NCBI GenBank assembly: GCA_039698035.1
Contig: JBDKSW010000005.1
Location: forward strand, 1 to 64,000
DNA from: JAJFUI01 sp039698035
GTDB lineage: Bacteria; Planctomycetota; Planctomycetia; Pirellulales; Thermoguttaceae
DNA length: 64,000 nt
Direction: 5' to 3'
Position 1 is the stretch's first letter, and every line of letters starts with the position of its first letter. A program made the translations under genes and the position numbers. This document shows positions 26,041 to 34,683 of the stretch, in pieces. The notes beneath the pieces were generated by a model. That model was not told the origin of the DNA, did not search any database, and saw only the letters and a program-made list of their open reading frames with translations.

Positions 26041-26798
26041 GCCGCGTGGAGTTGTGGGGCGCCGCTCATTTCTCGCTTGTAGGCGTCGATCATTTCCTGG
26101 GCCGGGCCGATCTGACGCACGTGGCCGTGATCGAGCCACAGCACCTGGTCGCACATCAGGGCCAGCGTGGGCAGATCGTGGCTGACGACAATCACGGCGC
26201 GCGCGATGGACATCAGCTCTCGCATCCGCTGACGGGCCTTCGCCTGAAAAGCCATGTCGCCGGCCGAAAGCACCTCGTCGACGACCAGGATTTCCGGTTC
26301 GATGGCCGTGGCGATCGAAAACGCCAGACGGACCATCATGCCGGACGAGTAATAGCGGATGGGCATGTTGAGGAAATCGCCCAACTCGCTGAACTCGGCG
26401 ATATCCCGCATTTTCGAGCGGATTGACCGGGGCGTCTCGCCCTGGAGATAGCCGCGATAACTGATGTTCTCCCAACCGCTCGCGTCGTGCTCGAATCCGA
26501 GGGCGATCTCGAACAGCGAGCTGACGCGGCCCGAGACCTGGCGCCGTCCGCTGGTGGGCGGATAGACGCCGGCGAGCAGTTTCAGCAGGGTGCTTTTGCC
26601 GGCTCCGTTGTGTCCGATGATTCCAAGGCGGTTCCCTTCGCCCACGGCCAGGTTGATGTTTTCCAGTGCCTGGACCTCGAAGGTCGCCTTCTTTGAACGA
26701 CGAAAGAGCCCGTGCAGCAGGTATTCCTTCAGGCTGACGCGGCCGAACCGGCGCACTTGAAACCGCAACCCGACGTCGTCCAGTTGAATCACGTTCAT
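26037..26798 (-). CDS. ABC transporter ATP-binding protein, polysaccharide export (Wzt type)
   Basis: A 253-aa ATPase of the O-antigen/teichoic-acid export subfamily. Walker A is GHNGAGKSTLLKLLAG (about 75-90). The diagnostic GRVSSLFEIALGFEHDASGWENI follows, with YSSGMMVRLAFSIATAIEPEILVVDEVLSAGD (signature and Walker B, about 150-182). It lacks the C-terminal glycan-binding extension seen in some Wzt proteins. It follows the permease by 8 nt and is followed by the ATGA-overlapping lipoprotein. It powers export of a lipid-linked polysaccharide across the inner membrane. Confidence 0.92.
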   Translation of the reverse strand: MNVIQLDDVGLRFQVRRFGRVSLKEYLLHGLFRRSKKATFEVQALENINLAVGEGNRLGIIGHNGAGKSTLLKLLAGVYPPTSGRRQVSGRVSSLFEIALGFEHDASGWENISYRGYLQGETPRSIRSKMRDIAEFSELGDFLNMPIRYYSSGMMVRLAFSIATAIEPEILVVDEVLSAGDMAFQAKARQRMRELMSIARAVIVVSHDLPTLALMCDQVLWLDHGHVRQIGPAQEMIDAYKREMSGAPQLHAA

Positions 26799-26806
26799 GG
26801 GGGGCG

Positions 26807-27604
26807 TCAGAGATAGAAGATGATACGTTTTTCAAAGCATCGCAGAGCCAGGGCCGCCACGGCGACCATGACAAAGCCGGTCAGCAGTCCTACGCCGACC
26901 GCCCAAGACGACGGCAGCGTGCCCTCGAGCAGGGGTTGGCGAATGAGTTCCAGCAGCGCGGCAAACGGGTTCAGCCGAACGAACCAGGACATGAGGTTCC
27001 GTTTGAGGAGCATCTCGGGCCGGTAGATGATGGGCGTCACGTAGAACAGCACTTGCATCAGGACTTCGATCAAGTGCTGCGAGTCCTGGAACATCACGTT
27101 GACCAAGCCCGCACAAATGGCCAGGGACCAGCCCACGACGAACAGCAGGGCGAAGGTCGGCACCAAGCTCAGCAGAGCCGGCAAGTTTCCAAAGCCGTTG
27201 ACGCACCAGACCAGCACGGCCGCGATGCCCAGCCCGAGCAGGAAGTGAAAGCCCGCGCCCAAGGTCGTGCGCAGGGGATAGATGGCCAACGGGGCGGGCT
27301 GTTGTCGGATGTACGACTCGCCCTGAAAGAAGCACTGACAGCCTTGCATGACGACCGCCGTGATAAAGCCCCACAGGGTGAGTCCGGTCAGCAGGAAGGG
27401 TGCGAACGTGCGAACGTCTTGGCCGAAAAGTCGGCTGAAAACCACGCACAAAACGACCGTCATGGCGATCGGGTGCAGGAGCGACCAGCCGATGCCGATC
27501 ATGGACCGCCGATACCGATTTCGCAAGTCGATGCGAACCAGGGCCAACCAAAAATGCCGCAGGCGCCAGATTTCTGAGAAGTATCCGGTCACGCGAGCCT
27601 CCAT
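26807..27604 (-). CDS. ABC transporter permease, polysaccharide export (Wzm type)
   Basis: A 265-aa integral membrane protein with six predicted hydrophobic helices, typical of the ABC-2 polyol/O-antigen exporter family. The N-terminal LRHFWLALVRIDLRNRYRRSMIGIGWSLLHP stretch, read in pieces, is characteristic. VTPIIYRPEMLL and RLNPFAALLELIRQPLLEG in the second half are also family-like. ATG 27604 is the first gene of the minus-strand polysaccharide operon and lies 52 nt downstream of a promoter at 27657-27686. Confidence 0.92.
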   Translation of the reverse strand: MEARVTGYFSEIWRLRHFWLALVRIDLRNRYRRSMIGIGWSLLHPIAMTVVLCVVFSRLFGQDVRTFAPFLLTGLTLWGFITAVVMQGCQCFFQGESYIRQQPAPLAIYPLRTTLGAGFHFLLGLGIAAVLVWCVNGFGNLPALLSLVPTFALLFVVGWSLAICAGLVNVMFQDSQHLIEVLMQVLFYVTPIIYRPEMLLKRNLMSWFVRLNPFAALLELIRQPLLEGTLPSSWAVGVGLLTGFVMVAVAALALRCFEKRIIFYL

Positions 27605-27656
27605 GCTCGTGCCGCCGCCTTATGCCACCAAGAGATACGACCTGTTAGGGGTTCCA

Positions 27657-27686
27657 AGTATACTGAAACCCGGTCCAACGAGGCAA
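27657..27686 (-). promoter_or_regulatory. Promoter of the polysaccharide export operon
   Basis: On the minus strand: TTGCCT (27681-27686), 18-bp spacer, TATACT (27657-27662). It lies about 50 nt before the permease start codon. Confidence 0.55.
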
Positions 27687-27828
27687 CGGCAATAAAGGGA
27701 CCTCGTCCGGGCGAAGCCGCTTTCCGGCCCCCCCGGGCCCGCCACCTGGAAAGACGCTATACTTCCCCTGTGAGTCGTCGGTGCGGCCCACTGCGCAACC
27801 GCAGCCTTCCTGGCAAGGGTCTTCTGTG

Positions 27829-29211
27829 ATGAAGAAGAACAGCGATGCCTCGCGTCGTCTCTACCTGGGCGTCGACATCGGCGGCACCAAGGTCATGGCG
27901 GCCCTTGTCCGCGAGTCGGGCGAGATCCTGGTCCGCGAACGGGCGCCGACGCCTCGCAAGGGTGGGCCCGAGCGGGTCGTCGCCGCGTTGGAAAAATGTA
28001 TTGCCGACGCGCTTCACAAAGGCGGCATCGCGGCGAACAACCTGGCAGCCATCGGTGTCGCCGTGCCGGGCGTGGTTGACCCCGACCAGGGTCTCGTCGT
28101 TCTGACGCCAAACATGCGGCTCACCGGCGTCGCCCTGGGCGCTCTGCTGAAAGCGCGGTTCAGAACGCCGATCATCCTTGGCAACGACGGCAATTTTGGG
28201 GCTTTGGGCGAAACGTGGCTGGGCTCCGCCCGAAAGGCCAGCAGTGCGCTGTACCTGTGCATCGGGACGGGGATTGGCAGCGGTTTCGTGCAACGCGGGC
28301 GGCTCTGGCGAGGCGACCGCGAGTCGGCCGGGGAAATCGGCCACATGATCATGCACATCGGCGGCCCGAAATGCGGCTGCGGCAATCGCGGCTGCCTGGA
28401 GGCGTTGGCCAGTCGCACGGCCATCGAGCGCGATCTGAGAGACGCCATTGCCGCCGGGCGCAAGAGCGTGCTGACCGAGTTGGCCGGCGGCAACCTGTCG
28501 GTCATTCGCAGCGGCATGATCCGCAAGGCCCTCGACGGCGAAGACGAGCTTGTCACCGAAGTGGTGCGACGCGCGGCCGAAGTGATCGGCTATGCGTGCG
28601 TGAGCGTCCGCCATCTGATCGACCCCGCGGCGATCGTGCTCGGCGGCGGCGTTATCGAGGCCTGCAGCGATTTCATCATGCCGATCATCGAGAACATCGT
28701 CGGCACGGACCCGCTGCCCGGCGCCCGCGAAGGGGGCCGCGTGCTGCTCAGCGCGCTCGGCGATGACGCCGTGGTTTTGGGGGCCGTGGCCGCCGCGAGA
28801 AAGCTGGTGCGGCGCAGTCCGTTCAAAAAGAAGTTCCAGGTCGAGCCGACCTATCGGGACATTGGCCGTGTCGCGTTCGGCGAGATTTCGGTGGGCAAGA
28901 AGACGTTCGACCGCGACATCTACATCCTGGTCGGCGGCCGCGTGAAGCGGCGTAAGAAGAAGCTGGCTCGCGAGACCTACGGGTCGGCCCACCGAGTCGG
29001 CCCGAAGGAGTTGGAACTGGTGTGCCAAGGGGGGCCCGAGGTGCTTTTCATCGGGTCCGGGATGTCAGGCCGCGTCGAGCTGGCCGACGACGCGCAGCGG
29101 TTTCTCGCCCAGCGGGCCATCCATTGCGAGATGCTGCCGACGGCGAAAGCGGCGGACGCCTACAACCGGTCGAAGCTGCGCAAGGCCGCGCTGATGCACG
29201 TGACGTGCTAG
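27829..29211 (+). CDS. ROK family sugar kinase fused to an Mth938-like domain
   Basis: A 460-aa protein in one uninterrupted frame. Residues about 10-320 are a ROK kinase: LGVDIGGTKVMAALV phosphate loop, GNDGNFGALGE with the catalytic Asp, GTGIGSGF, and the zinc motif GPKCGCGNRGCLEAL. The last ~130 residues match the Mth938/NDUFAF3-like fold: GEISVGKKTFDRDIYI, GRVKRRKKKLA, GPEVLFIGSGMSGRVEL, and the terminal AALMHVTC. ROK proteins phosphorylate glucose, mannose or N-acetyl amino sugars; Mth938 has no settled activity. ATG 27829 is chosen over GTG 27781. The fusion is unusual. Confidence 0.85.
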   Translation: MKKNSDASRRLYLGVDIGGTKVMAALVRESGEILVRERAPTPRKGGPERVVAALEKCIADALHKGGIAANNLAAIGVAVPGVVDPDQGLVVLTPNMRLTGVALGALLKARFRTPIILGNDGNFGALGETWLGSARKASSALYLCIGTGIGSGFVQRGRLWRGDRESAGEIGHMIMHIGGPKCGCGNRGCLEALASRTAIERDLRDAIAAGRKSVLTELAGGNLSVIRSGMIRKALDGEDELVTEVVRRAAEVIGYACVSVRHLIDPAAIVLGGGVIEACSDFIMPIIENIVGTDPLPGAREGGRVLLSALGDDAVVLGAVAAARKLVRRSPFKKKFQVEPTYRDIGRVAFGEISVGKKTFDRDIYILVGGRVKRRKKKLARETYGSAHRVGPKELELVCQGGPEVLFIGSGMSGRVELADDAQRFLAQRAIHCEMLPTAKAADAYNRSKLRKAALMHVTC

Positions 29212-29273
29212 CCGCGGCGTTCCGCACGGCCCCGTTGCGGGCCTGGGGACTGCAAAGCGTCTGTCCAAGTTGG

Positions 29274-29301
29274 TTGACCCTGCTTGCGCGGTCGCTATGA
29301 T
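29274..29301 (+). promoter_or_regulatory. Sigma-70-type promoter of the ACT-domain gene
   Basis: TTGACC (29274-29279), 16-bp spacer, TATGAT (29296-29301). It lies about 160 nt upstream of the ACT-domain gene, with no gene between. Confidence 0.55.
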
Positions 29302-29464
29302 TCCCGTAGATGCTTCTCAGAACAGCTAATTTGGCTGATTTTCTTGCCGCGGGGCGGCATTTCAAGAGGGGCGCGGCGAGCCGCTGTGCCTGGCCCGCCA
29401 ATCTTGCCCCCTCCTCAGGCTTAGGCGGGTTTCTGTCCGCCGATTCCATGAAAGGACGCACAAC

Positions 29465-29911
29465 ATGCAAACGGCCAAGCAACTCTCGGTGTCGTTGGTC
29501 AATAAGCCAGGGCGACTCGCCAACATGCTGGTCGCGCTCGCCAAGGAAAAGGTGAATCTCAGGGCGTTGGTGGTCTCGGAGATCGGTGACCGGGGTGGGT
29601 TTCGCTTCGTGCCGGACGATGTCGAGGCGGCCGTCGCCGTGCTGGACAAGATGAACGTCCGCTACGAGCTGGCCGACGTGCTGCTTGTGGAAATCACGAG
29701 CCAATCGGGTGGGTTTCGCCACGTTTGCGAACGGCTGGCCGCCGAACACTTGAACATTGACTACGCCTACTGCTCGCTTGCCGGTGGGCGGCAAAGCGCG
29801 GCCGTGGCCGTCGTCAAGGTCAACGACCTGACGAAAGCCCAACGAGTGCTCGGCCTCAACGGCACGGTGAAGAGACAGATGCCGTTCCGGCGGCAACTCC
29901 TGGCACGATAA
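29465..29911 (+). CDS. Double ACT-domain regulatory protein
   Basis: A 148-aa soluble protein made of two ACT-like modules. The first is about 5-70 (KQLSVSLVNKPGRLANMLVALAKEKVNLRALVV). The second is about 74-140 (VLLVEITSQSGGFRHVCERLAAEHLNIDYAYCS). No catalytic domain is present. ACT modules bind amino acids or other small ligands, so this is probably a stand-alone sensor. ATG 29465 follows GAAAGGA. Monocistronic by spacing. Confidence 0.85.
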   Translation: MQTAKQLSVSLVNKPGRLANMLVALAKEKVNLRALVVSEIGDRGGFRFVPDDVEAAVAVLDKMNVRYELADVLLVEITSQSGGFRHVCERLAAEHLNIDYAYCSLAGGRQSAAVAVVKVNDLTKAQRVLGLNGTVKRQMPFRRQLLAR

Positions 29912-30079
29912 GCTAGGAATCGGACGCAGGATCCGTAAGCTACGGTCGATCCGCTTTGCTCTTGCCCCGTCGGGCCAATCCTGCGACACTTCCGGCCCAA
30001 ATCTGGACGCTCGCGGGCGTGCCGTGGGCCAGCGGCCCAGGAACGCGACGTCAGACCTAGGCTGGGAGTCTGTCCTGCG

Positions 30080-30757
30080 ATGCGAACCGCCATGCGCAAT
30101 GCCGTTGCGGCCATGATCGTTGCGTTGCTGGCGCCGGGCTGCGGCATGGGGCCGGAATACACGACCGCGCCGGACTACCAGGGGCAGCAGGCGGCGGGGC
30201 CCAGCCAGCCGGTCGTCGGCGGGTACGCCAATCCCGTGTTCATCGCCATGCCGGACTCTCAATGTGCATGGGAAACCACCGTCGAAGTGGTCCAAAACTA
30301 TTTTCGGATTGGCCGCGAGGAACCGGTGCGACGCATTGGCGACACGGTTATCGAGGGCCGCATCGAGACGGTCGCCGAGGTCAGCCCAACGATCTTCGAG
30401 CCTTGGCGGCACGACACGGCCGACCCGGACCAGCGCATGGAGAACACGCTGCAGACGATGCGACGCCGAGCGGTCGTCCGCGTGATCCCGGCTCAGGGAG
30501 GCCACTGGGTCGATGTGGCCGTCTTCAAAGAGCTTGAGGACCTGAAACGGCCCGAGCACTCGACGGCCGGCGCGGCCACGTTCCGATACGACAGCTCGAT
30601 GGTGGGCATCGTGAACCCGGTCAATGACGAGCAGATCACCAAGGGCTGGATTGCGCGGGGCCGCGACGCATCGCTCGAGCAGTACATGATTGCCCACCTG
30701 CTGGACCGCTGCGGCCAAACGGGCTCGCCTGGCGTCATGCGCGCGCAGGACAAGTGA
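30080..30757 (+). CDS. Putative lipoprotein, 225 aa
   Basis: A lipoprotein signal is present (hydrophobic residues about 7-18, lipobox LLAPGC, Cys 21). The mature region has well-balanced composition with an ETTVEVVQNYFRIGREEPVRRIGDTVIEGRIETVAEV block that looks like a folded domain. It ends with HLLDRCGQTG. I recognise no named family, but the style matches conserved planctomycete envelope proteins. Two possible starts (Met 1, Met 5) lie at the beginning of the signal peptide. Convergent with the histidine kinase gene 51 nt downstream. Confidence 0.7.
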   Translation: MRTAMRNAVAAMIVALLAPGCGMGPEYTTAPDYQGQQAAGPSQPVVGGYANPVFIAMPDSQCAWETTVEVVQNYFRIGREEPVRRIGDTVIEGRIETVAEVSPTIFEPWRHDTADPDQRMENTLQTMRRRAVVRVIPAQGGHWVDVAVFKELEDLKRPEHSTAGAATFRYDSSMVGIVNPVNDEQITKGWIARGRDASLEQYMIAHLLDRCGQTGSPGVMRAQDK

Positions 30758-30808
30758 GAAAGAGGGCGGTCGGTTTTTGTCGTTCCGTCTTCAGCGTTCC
30801 GCCGTCGA

Positions 30809-31654
30809 TCAGTTGCCCGCGGCGCTGGCCGTCTGCTGCGCGAACGGGACGGCCACGACCGGCGAGAAGGTCGCGGCGGGCGGGACTTTTGCGGCCGGCT
30901 TGGCGGCGGCCGGCAGTTTGAGCGTGAAGGCCGTGCCTTTGCCAACGGTGCTTTCGACGCGAATTCGCCCGTGATGGGCCTCGATCATGTCGCGGCACAT
31001 CGAGAGGCCAAGACCGGTGCCGCCTTTTCCGCTGGCGTCGGGGCCTTTCTTGGTCGTGTAGAACGACTCGAAGATTCGCGGCAGCTTGTCGGCCGGAATG
31101 CCGCAGCCGCTGTCGCGGACGACGAGATCGACCATGCCGTTCGCGGCGTCGTCGAGGAGCTTGATCCAGAGACGCCCGCCGTTGGGCATCGCTTGCCGGG
31201 CGTTGATGAGCAAATTGAGCAGCACCTGTTGAATCTGGTTGCCGTTGATATTGGCCGGTGGAATGGGCTGGTAGTTTCGCTCGACCACAACGCGGTACTT
31301 GTTCATTTCGCGTTCGAGCAGCAGCAACGTGTCGTCGACGAGCTTGGTCAGGTCGGTCGGTTCTTGGCCGGCCGCACGGTTTCTGGCCATGCCCAGCACG
31401 GTGTTCGTAATCGTCGCGGCGCGGTTGGCCGAGGCCAAGATCTTCTCGAAGCACTTGTCGCGTGTGGGGGCGTCCTTGTGCCGCGTGCCCATCTTCGCAT
31501 AGTTGAGGATGGTCATCAGCACATTGTTGAACTCGTGGGTGGTCGTGCCGACGAGCTCGCCGAGGGCCGTCAGGCGTTGGGCCTGGGCAAGTTGCTGTTT
31601 GAGGATTTCGATTTGTTGCTGAAGTTCCAGCGGATCACCGGCGTTGCTGCTCAT
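30809..31654 (-). CDS. Soluble sensor histidine kinase
   Basis: A 281-aa cytoplasmic kinase. An N-terminal coiled coil (about 8-35, LELQQQIEILKQQLAQAQRL) leads straight into the HisKA dimerisation region. The phospho-acceptor His lies in THEFNNVLMTILNYAK near residue 48. HATPase_c boxes follow: NLLINARQAM (N box), DSGCGIPADKLPRIFESFYTTK (G1/F box) and GTGLGLSMCRDMIEAHHG (G2), and a Pro/Ala-rich tail ends the protein. There is no membrane segment or sensor domain, so input must come from a partner. No response regulator gene is adjacent. ATG 31654 follows a G-rich ribosome site. Confidence 0.88.
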   Translation of the reverse strand: MSSNAGDPLELQQQIEILKQQLAQAQRLTALGELVGTTTHEFNNVLMTILNYAKMGTRHKDAPTRDKCFEKILASANRAATITNTVLGMARNRAAGQEPTDLTKLVDDTLLLLEREMNKYRVVVERNYQPIPPANINGNQIQQVLLNLLINARQAMPNGGRLWIKLLDDAANGMVDLVVRDSGCGIPADKLPRIFESFYTTKKGPDASGKGGTGLGLSMCRDMIEAHHGRIRVESTVGKGTAFTLKLPAAAKPAAKVPPAATFSPVVAVPFAQQTASAAGN

Positions 31655-31828
31655 AACAATCGGTCCCCCCTCGACATGGTCGCGGCCAGTTTTGCCCGAA
31701 ACACGGCGGCTCTTTGTTTGCCCCAGAATCAACACACTCGCGTATCTGCCGAGCTTACGTGTCTTCTAAGTCCAGCCCGGCAAGGCAGTTACCCGTTTGG
31801 CGTATCGTCGAACTCGACTCGTCGACTG

Positions 31829-31847
31829 TAACGGAAGCCGTTATAAT
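31829..31847 (+). promoter_or_regulatory. -10 box with overlapping inverted repeat
   Basis: Consensus TATAAT (31842-31847) overlaps TAACGG (31829-31834) and CCGTTA (31838-31843), a perfect 6-bp inverted repeat. No clear -35 box is found at 16-18 bp, so the site may need an activator. It lies upstream of the 80-aa gene. Confidence 0.35.
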
Positions 31848-31993
31848 CGGCGTGTCGATGCAGACGGGGTATCTTGCCGGGTCCGCCGTGGGGCAAAATA
31901 CGGCGACCTGGGACCCGGCGGTGGCGTTGCCGACCAAGATCGTGGACGGCGAGGGCCGCTTTGGCACGGCGTGGCACGCAGAGGGCAACCCAA

Positions 31994-32236
31994 ATGCACA
32001 CGGTGGAAAGGCTCGAAGAGGCCCTCGCCTTGGTCAGTCGCCTGGGTTACACGATTCGGCAAGACTGTCTGGGGGGCCGTGGCGGCGGCTGCGAACTGAA
32101 GGGCCGCAAGCTGTTCTTCCTCGACCTCGACCTGGGGCCGGATGAGCAGTTGGAGCAAGTACTCGCCACGTTGCGTTCGGAGCCGAGCGTCGGCGAACTG
32201 CCCGTGTCGGCGGAACTGGCCGAGTTGCTGAAGTGA
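31994..32236 (+). CDS. Small hypothetical protein, 80 aa
   Basis: ATG 31994 lies after GAGGG at good spacing. The product is soluble with a compact alpha/beta pattern: MHTVERLEEALALVSRLGYT helix, a Gly/Cys turn (DCLGGRGGGC), LFFLDLDLGP strand and a C-terminal helix ending AELAELLK. No family recognised. A TATAAT box (31842-31847) overlapped by the inverted repeat TAACGG-AAG-CCGTTA lies upstream. The stop is 4 nt from the convergent nadD stop. Confidence 0.65.
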   Translation: MHTVERLEEALALVSRLGYTIRQDCLGGRGGGCELKGRKLFFLDLDLGPDEQLEQVLATLRSEPSVGELPVSAELAELLK

Positions 32237-32240
32237 GCGG

Positions 32241-32876
32241 TCAGCGCTCGGCTTTCGGCTTGGACGCCGACGGCCGATAGAGCCCGTGGGTGGCGATGTA
32301 CTCTTCGACCGCCCGAGGAACGCGGTAGCGGATGCTTTGGCCGCGCGACACGGATTGGCGCAGGTCGGTTGCGCTGATGCCGATCTCGGGCATTTCGACG
32401 GCGTGCCGACGGATCGTCGCAATCCGCTCTGCGTTGGCGATTTCCGCGAGGCAATCGAAGTCGATTGGTCCGCAGCCCGCGCGGCGCACCGCGACGGGAG
32501 TGGCCAGCTCGCAGACCCGCTTGGCGTCGCGCCAGTGAGGCAGGTCAAGCAGCATATCGGCGCCGACCAAGAAGAACAGCTCCCGGTCGGGCTCCTGCTG
32601 CCGGAAGTGGGCGAGCGTTTCGACCGTGTAGTTCACGCCACCGCGATCGGTCTCGTAACGGCAAATCGAGAACGCCGCGTTGCCGGCCACCGCCAGTTCG
32701 AGCATTGCGACGCGATCGGACGCTGGGGTGGGCTCTCGTTCTTGCTTGTGCGGGGCGGTGGCAGCCGGCAGGAACCAGACGGCGTCGAGCGCGCACTGTT
32801 CCCGGCAGCACTCGGCCAGAAGCAAGTGCCCGCAGTGGACCGGATCAAAGGTGCCGCCAAAAATGCCGAGTCGCAA
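32241..32876 (-). CDS. nadD: Nicotinate-nucleotide adenylyltransferase
   Basis: A 211-aa enzyme that adenylates nicotinate mononucleotide in NAD biosynthesis. The N-terminal LGIFGGTFDPVHCGHLLLAE contains the nucleotidyltransferase HxGH motif (HCGH). FLPAATAPHK (about 36-45) and FLVGADML near 103 follow, and ISATDLRQSV (about 167) is the equivalent of the ISSTxIR motif. The start appears to be TTG at 32876, because no ATG fits the family N-terminus. It lies 19 nt downstream of threonine synthase on the same strand. Confidence 0.93.
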   Translation of the reverse strand: MRLGIFGGTFDPVHCGHLLLAECCREQCALDAVWFLPAATAPHKQEREPTPASDRVAMLELAVAGNAAFSICRYETDRGGVNYTVETLAHFRQQEPDRELFFLVGADMLLDLPHWRDAKRVCELATPVAVRRAGCGPIDFDCLAEIANAERIATIRRHAVEMPEIGISATDLRQSVSRGQSIRYRVPRAVEEYIATHGLYRPSASKPKAER

Positions 32877-32895
32877 GGCGATAGGTTGTGGAGAG

Positions 32896-34287
32896 CTAGG
32901 AGTTTTGTTTGATGGCTTTCAGAATCTGGTCGAGGTCGTTCGGCACGGCGACGGCCCGATTGGCGAAGGCGGCCGTTCGGACGCCGCGGCTGCCGAGCAC
33001 CTCGTTGAACTTCGTCTGGTCGGCGCTATGATAGGCGACCGTGGCCGTCGGGTCTTTGAGTTGGTGGCCGGTCAGGATGCAGACGACCCGCTCGTCCGGA
33101 CCGATCGCGCCCTCGGCGACCAGCCGTTTCGCGCCGGCGACGGTGGCCGCGCTGGCCGGCTCGCAGCCGAGCCCGCTTGCGCCGACCTGGGCTTTTGCGT
33201 CCAAGATCTCTTGGTCGGTCACTTCGCGGACCAGTCCGTCGCACCACTGCAGCGCGCGGAGGCACTTTGTCAGATTGACGGGCCGGTTGATCTCGATGGC
33301 GCTGGCGATCGTTGACGCCCGACGGTTTTGGGCGTCCATCTCGCCGTAGAACCGCTCGGCGATCTCCATCGCGGGGCGACCGTCGTTCCAACGCAGGCCG
33401 CGTTTTTCGAACAGCTCGTACAGCGTATTGGCGCCAGCCGAGTTGATGACGGCCAGCCTGGGCACGCGGTCGATGAGGCCGAGCTCACGGAGTTCGTGGA
33501 ACGCCTTGCCGAAGGCACTCGAGTTGCCGAGGTTTCCGCCCGGCACGACGATCCAGTCGGGCACTTGCCAGCCGAGGCCCTCCAAGACGCGGAACATGAT
33601 TGTCTTCTGGCCTTCCAGGCGGAATGGATTGAGACTGTTGACCAGATAAATGCGTTCTTGGCGGCAGACCTCCTGAACGCGCGCCATCGCGTCGTCGAAA
33701 TCACCGGCGATTTGCAGTGTCAACGCGCCGTAGTCCAAGGCCTGCGAGAGCTTGCCGTAGGCGATCTTGCCGGAGCCGATGAAGATGATGGCTTTCATCA
33801 GCCGGAGGGCCGAGCAGTAGAGGGCCAGCGACGCGCTCGTGTTGCCGGTCGAGGCGCACGCCGCGCGGTTGGCGCCGACGAGCCGTGCGTGGCTGAAGGC
33901 GGCCGACATGCCGTTGTCCTTGAAGCTGCCTGACGGGTTCATGCCCTCGTATTGCAGGTGAAGGCGACGCGGCTTGAGGCCGATGTAGGCGGCCACGCCC
34001 TCGGAGCCGAGCAGCAGGGTCTGGCCCTCGCCGATCGTGGCGCAGTGGTGCAACGGCGCGAATGGCAGCAGTTCGTGGAACCGCCAAACGCCACTAAAGC
34101 AGTGGGGATCGTTGCGGCGTGCCCATTTGCGCTCGAAATCGGCCAGGGACCGAGGCGTCGGGAGCTTGTCCCAGGCGTACGCGACATCCAGAAGGTTGCC
34201 GCACCGCTCGCACGCAACGCGAACGTCGTCAATCGGATAGGTGGCTCCGCAGCCCGGAACGATACATCGCTGGAAGGCGTTCGGCAT
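32896..34287 (-). CDS. thrC: Threonine synthase
   Basis: A 463-aa PLP enzyme converting O-phosphohomoserine to threonine. An N-terminal zinc-ribbon-like segment (CIVPGC...CERCG, about 8-33) is typical of the longer bacterial and archaeal threonine synthases. The PLP lysine lies in NPSGSFKDNGMSAAF near residue 118. ASTGNTSASLALYC follows, as does the phosphate-binding PGGNLGNSSAFGKAF (about 250). ATG 34287 is preferred over the longer frame. It diverges from the DksA-type gene and is followed by nadD. Confidence 0.92.
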   Translation of the reverse strand: MPNAFQRCIVPGCGATYPIDDVRVACERCGNLLDVAYAWDKLPTPRSLADFERKWARRNDPHCFSGVWRFHELLPFAPLHHCATIGEGQTLLLGSEGVAAYIGLKPRRLHLQYEGMNPSGSFKDNGMSAAFSHARLVGANRAACASTGNTSASLALYCSALRLMKAIIFIGSGKIAYGKLSQALDYGALTLQIAGDFDDAMARVQEVCRQERIYLVNSLNPFRLEGQKTIMFRVLEGLGWQVPDWIVVPGGNLGNSSAFGKAFHELRELGLIDRVPRLAVINSAGANTLYELFEKRGLRWNDGRPAMEIAERFYGEMDAQNRRASTIASAIEINRPVNLTKCLRALQWCDGLVREVTDQEILDAKAQVGASGLGCEPASAATVAGAKRLVAEGAIGPDERVVCILTGHQLKDPTATVAYHSADQTKFNEVLGSRGVRTAAFANRAVAVPNDLDQILKAIKQNS

Positions 34288-34683
34288 TTTTTGACTCGCG
34301 TGACAAACTGGGCTATCTGCGTCGAACAATTGTCTCTGGCGTCACCGACGGCATATCGCTGCGGGGATCATACTCGACAGATTGGGCCGGTATCAAGACA
34401 GCTCTCGGCGAGGTGCGCCCTTCGCACGCCACCGATGCGTCCGGGTTGCGGTAGCCGGAAGTCCAGACACCTCAGACACTTGGCGGTGTGCGCGGGGCGG
34501 CGTGAAGCGGGCGGCATCTGTGGTTGGGAGTATGTCGGGCCACGACGACCCACTCCCTTGGCGACCACCCCATTGGCGGCTGGTTTGACAATAGCCAGCG
34601 GCCGGTTTACAATCACAAGTCTGTCAGGATCGAAAATCGGCCAAACAGAGAGCAGCTCAGGCGCCCCACGCGGAGAAGACGCA
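34288..34683. other. Divergent intergenic region, thrC and dksA-type gene
   Basis: About 396 bases without a convincing gene. They hold the thrC leader on the minus strand and the strong plus-strand promoter at 34585-34613. Remaining bases show no clear structured RNA. Confidence 0.5.
34585..34613 (+). promoter_or_regulatory. Near-consensus sigma-70 promoter (dksA-type/lspA)
   Basis: Perfect TTGACA (34585-34590), 17-bp spacer, TACAAT (34608-34613). Transcription would start near 34620, about 64 nt before the DksA-type start codon. This is one of the best promoters in the window. Confidence 0.75.
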
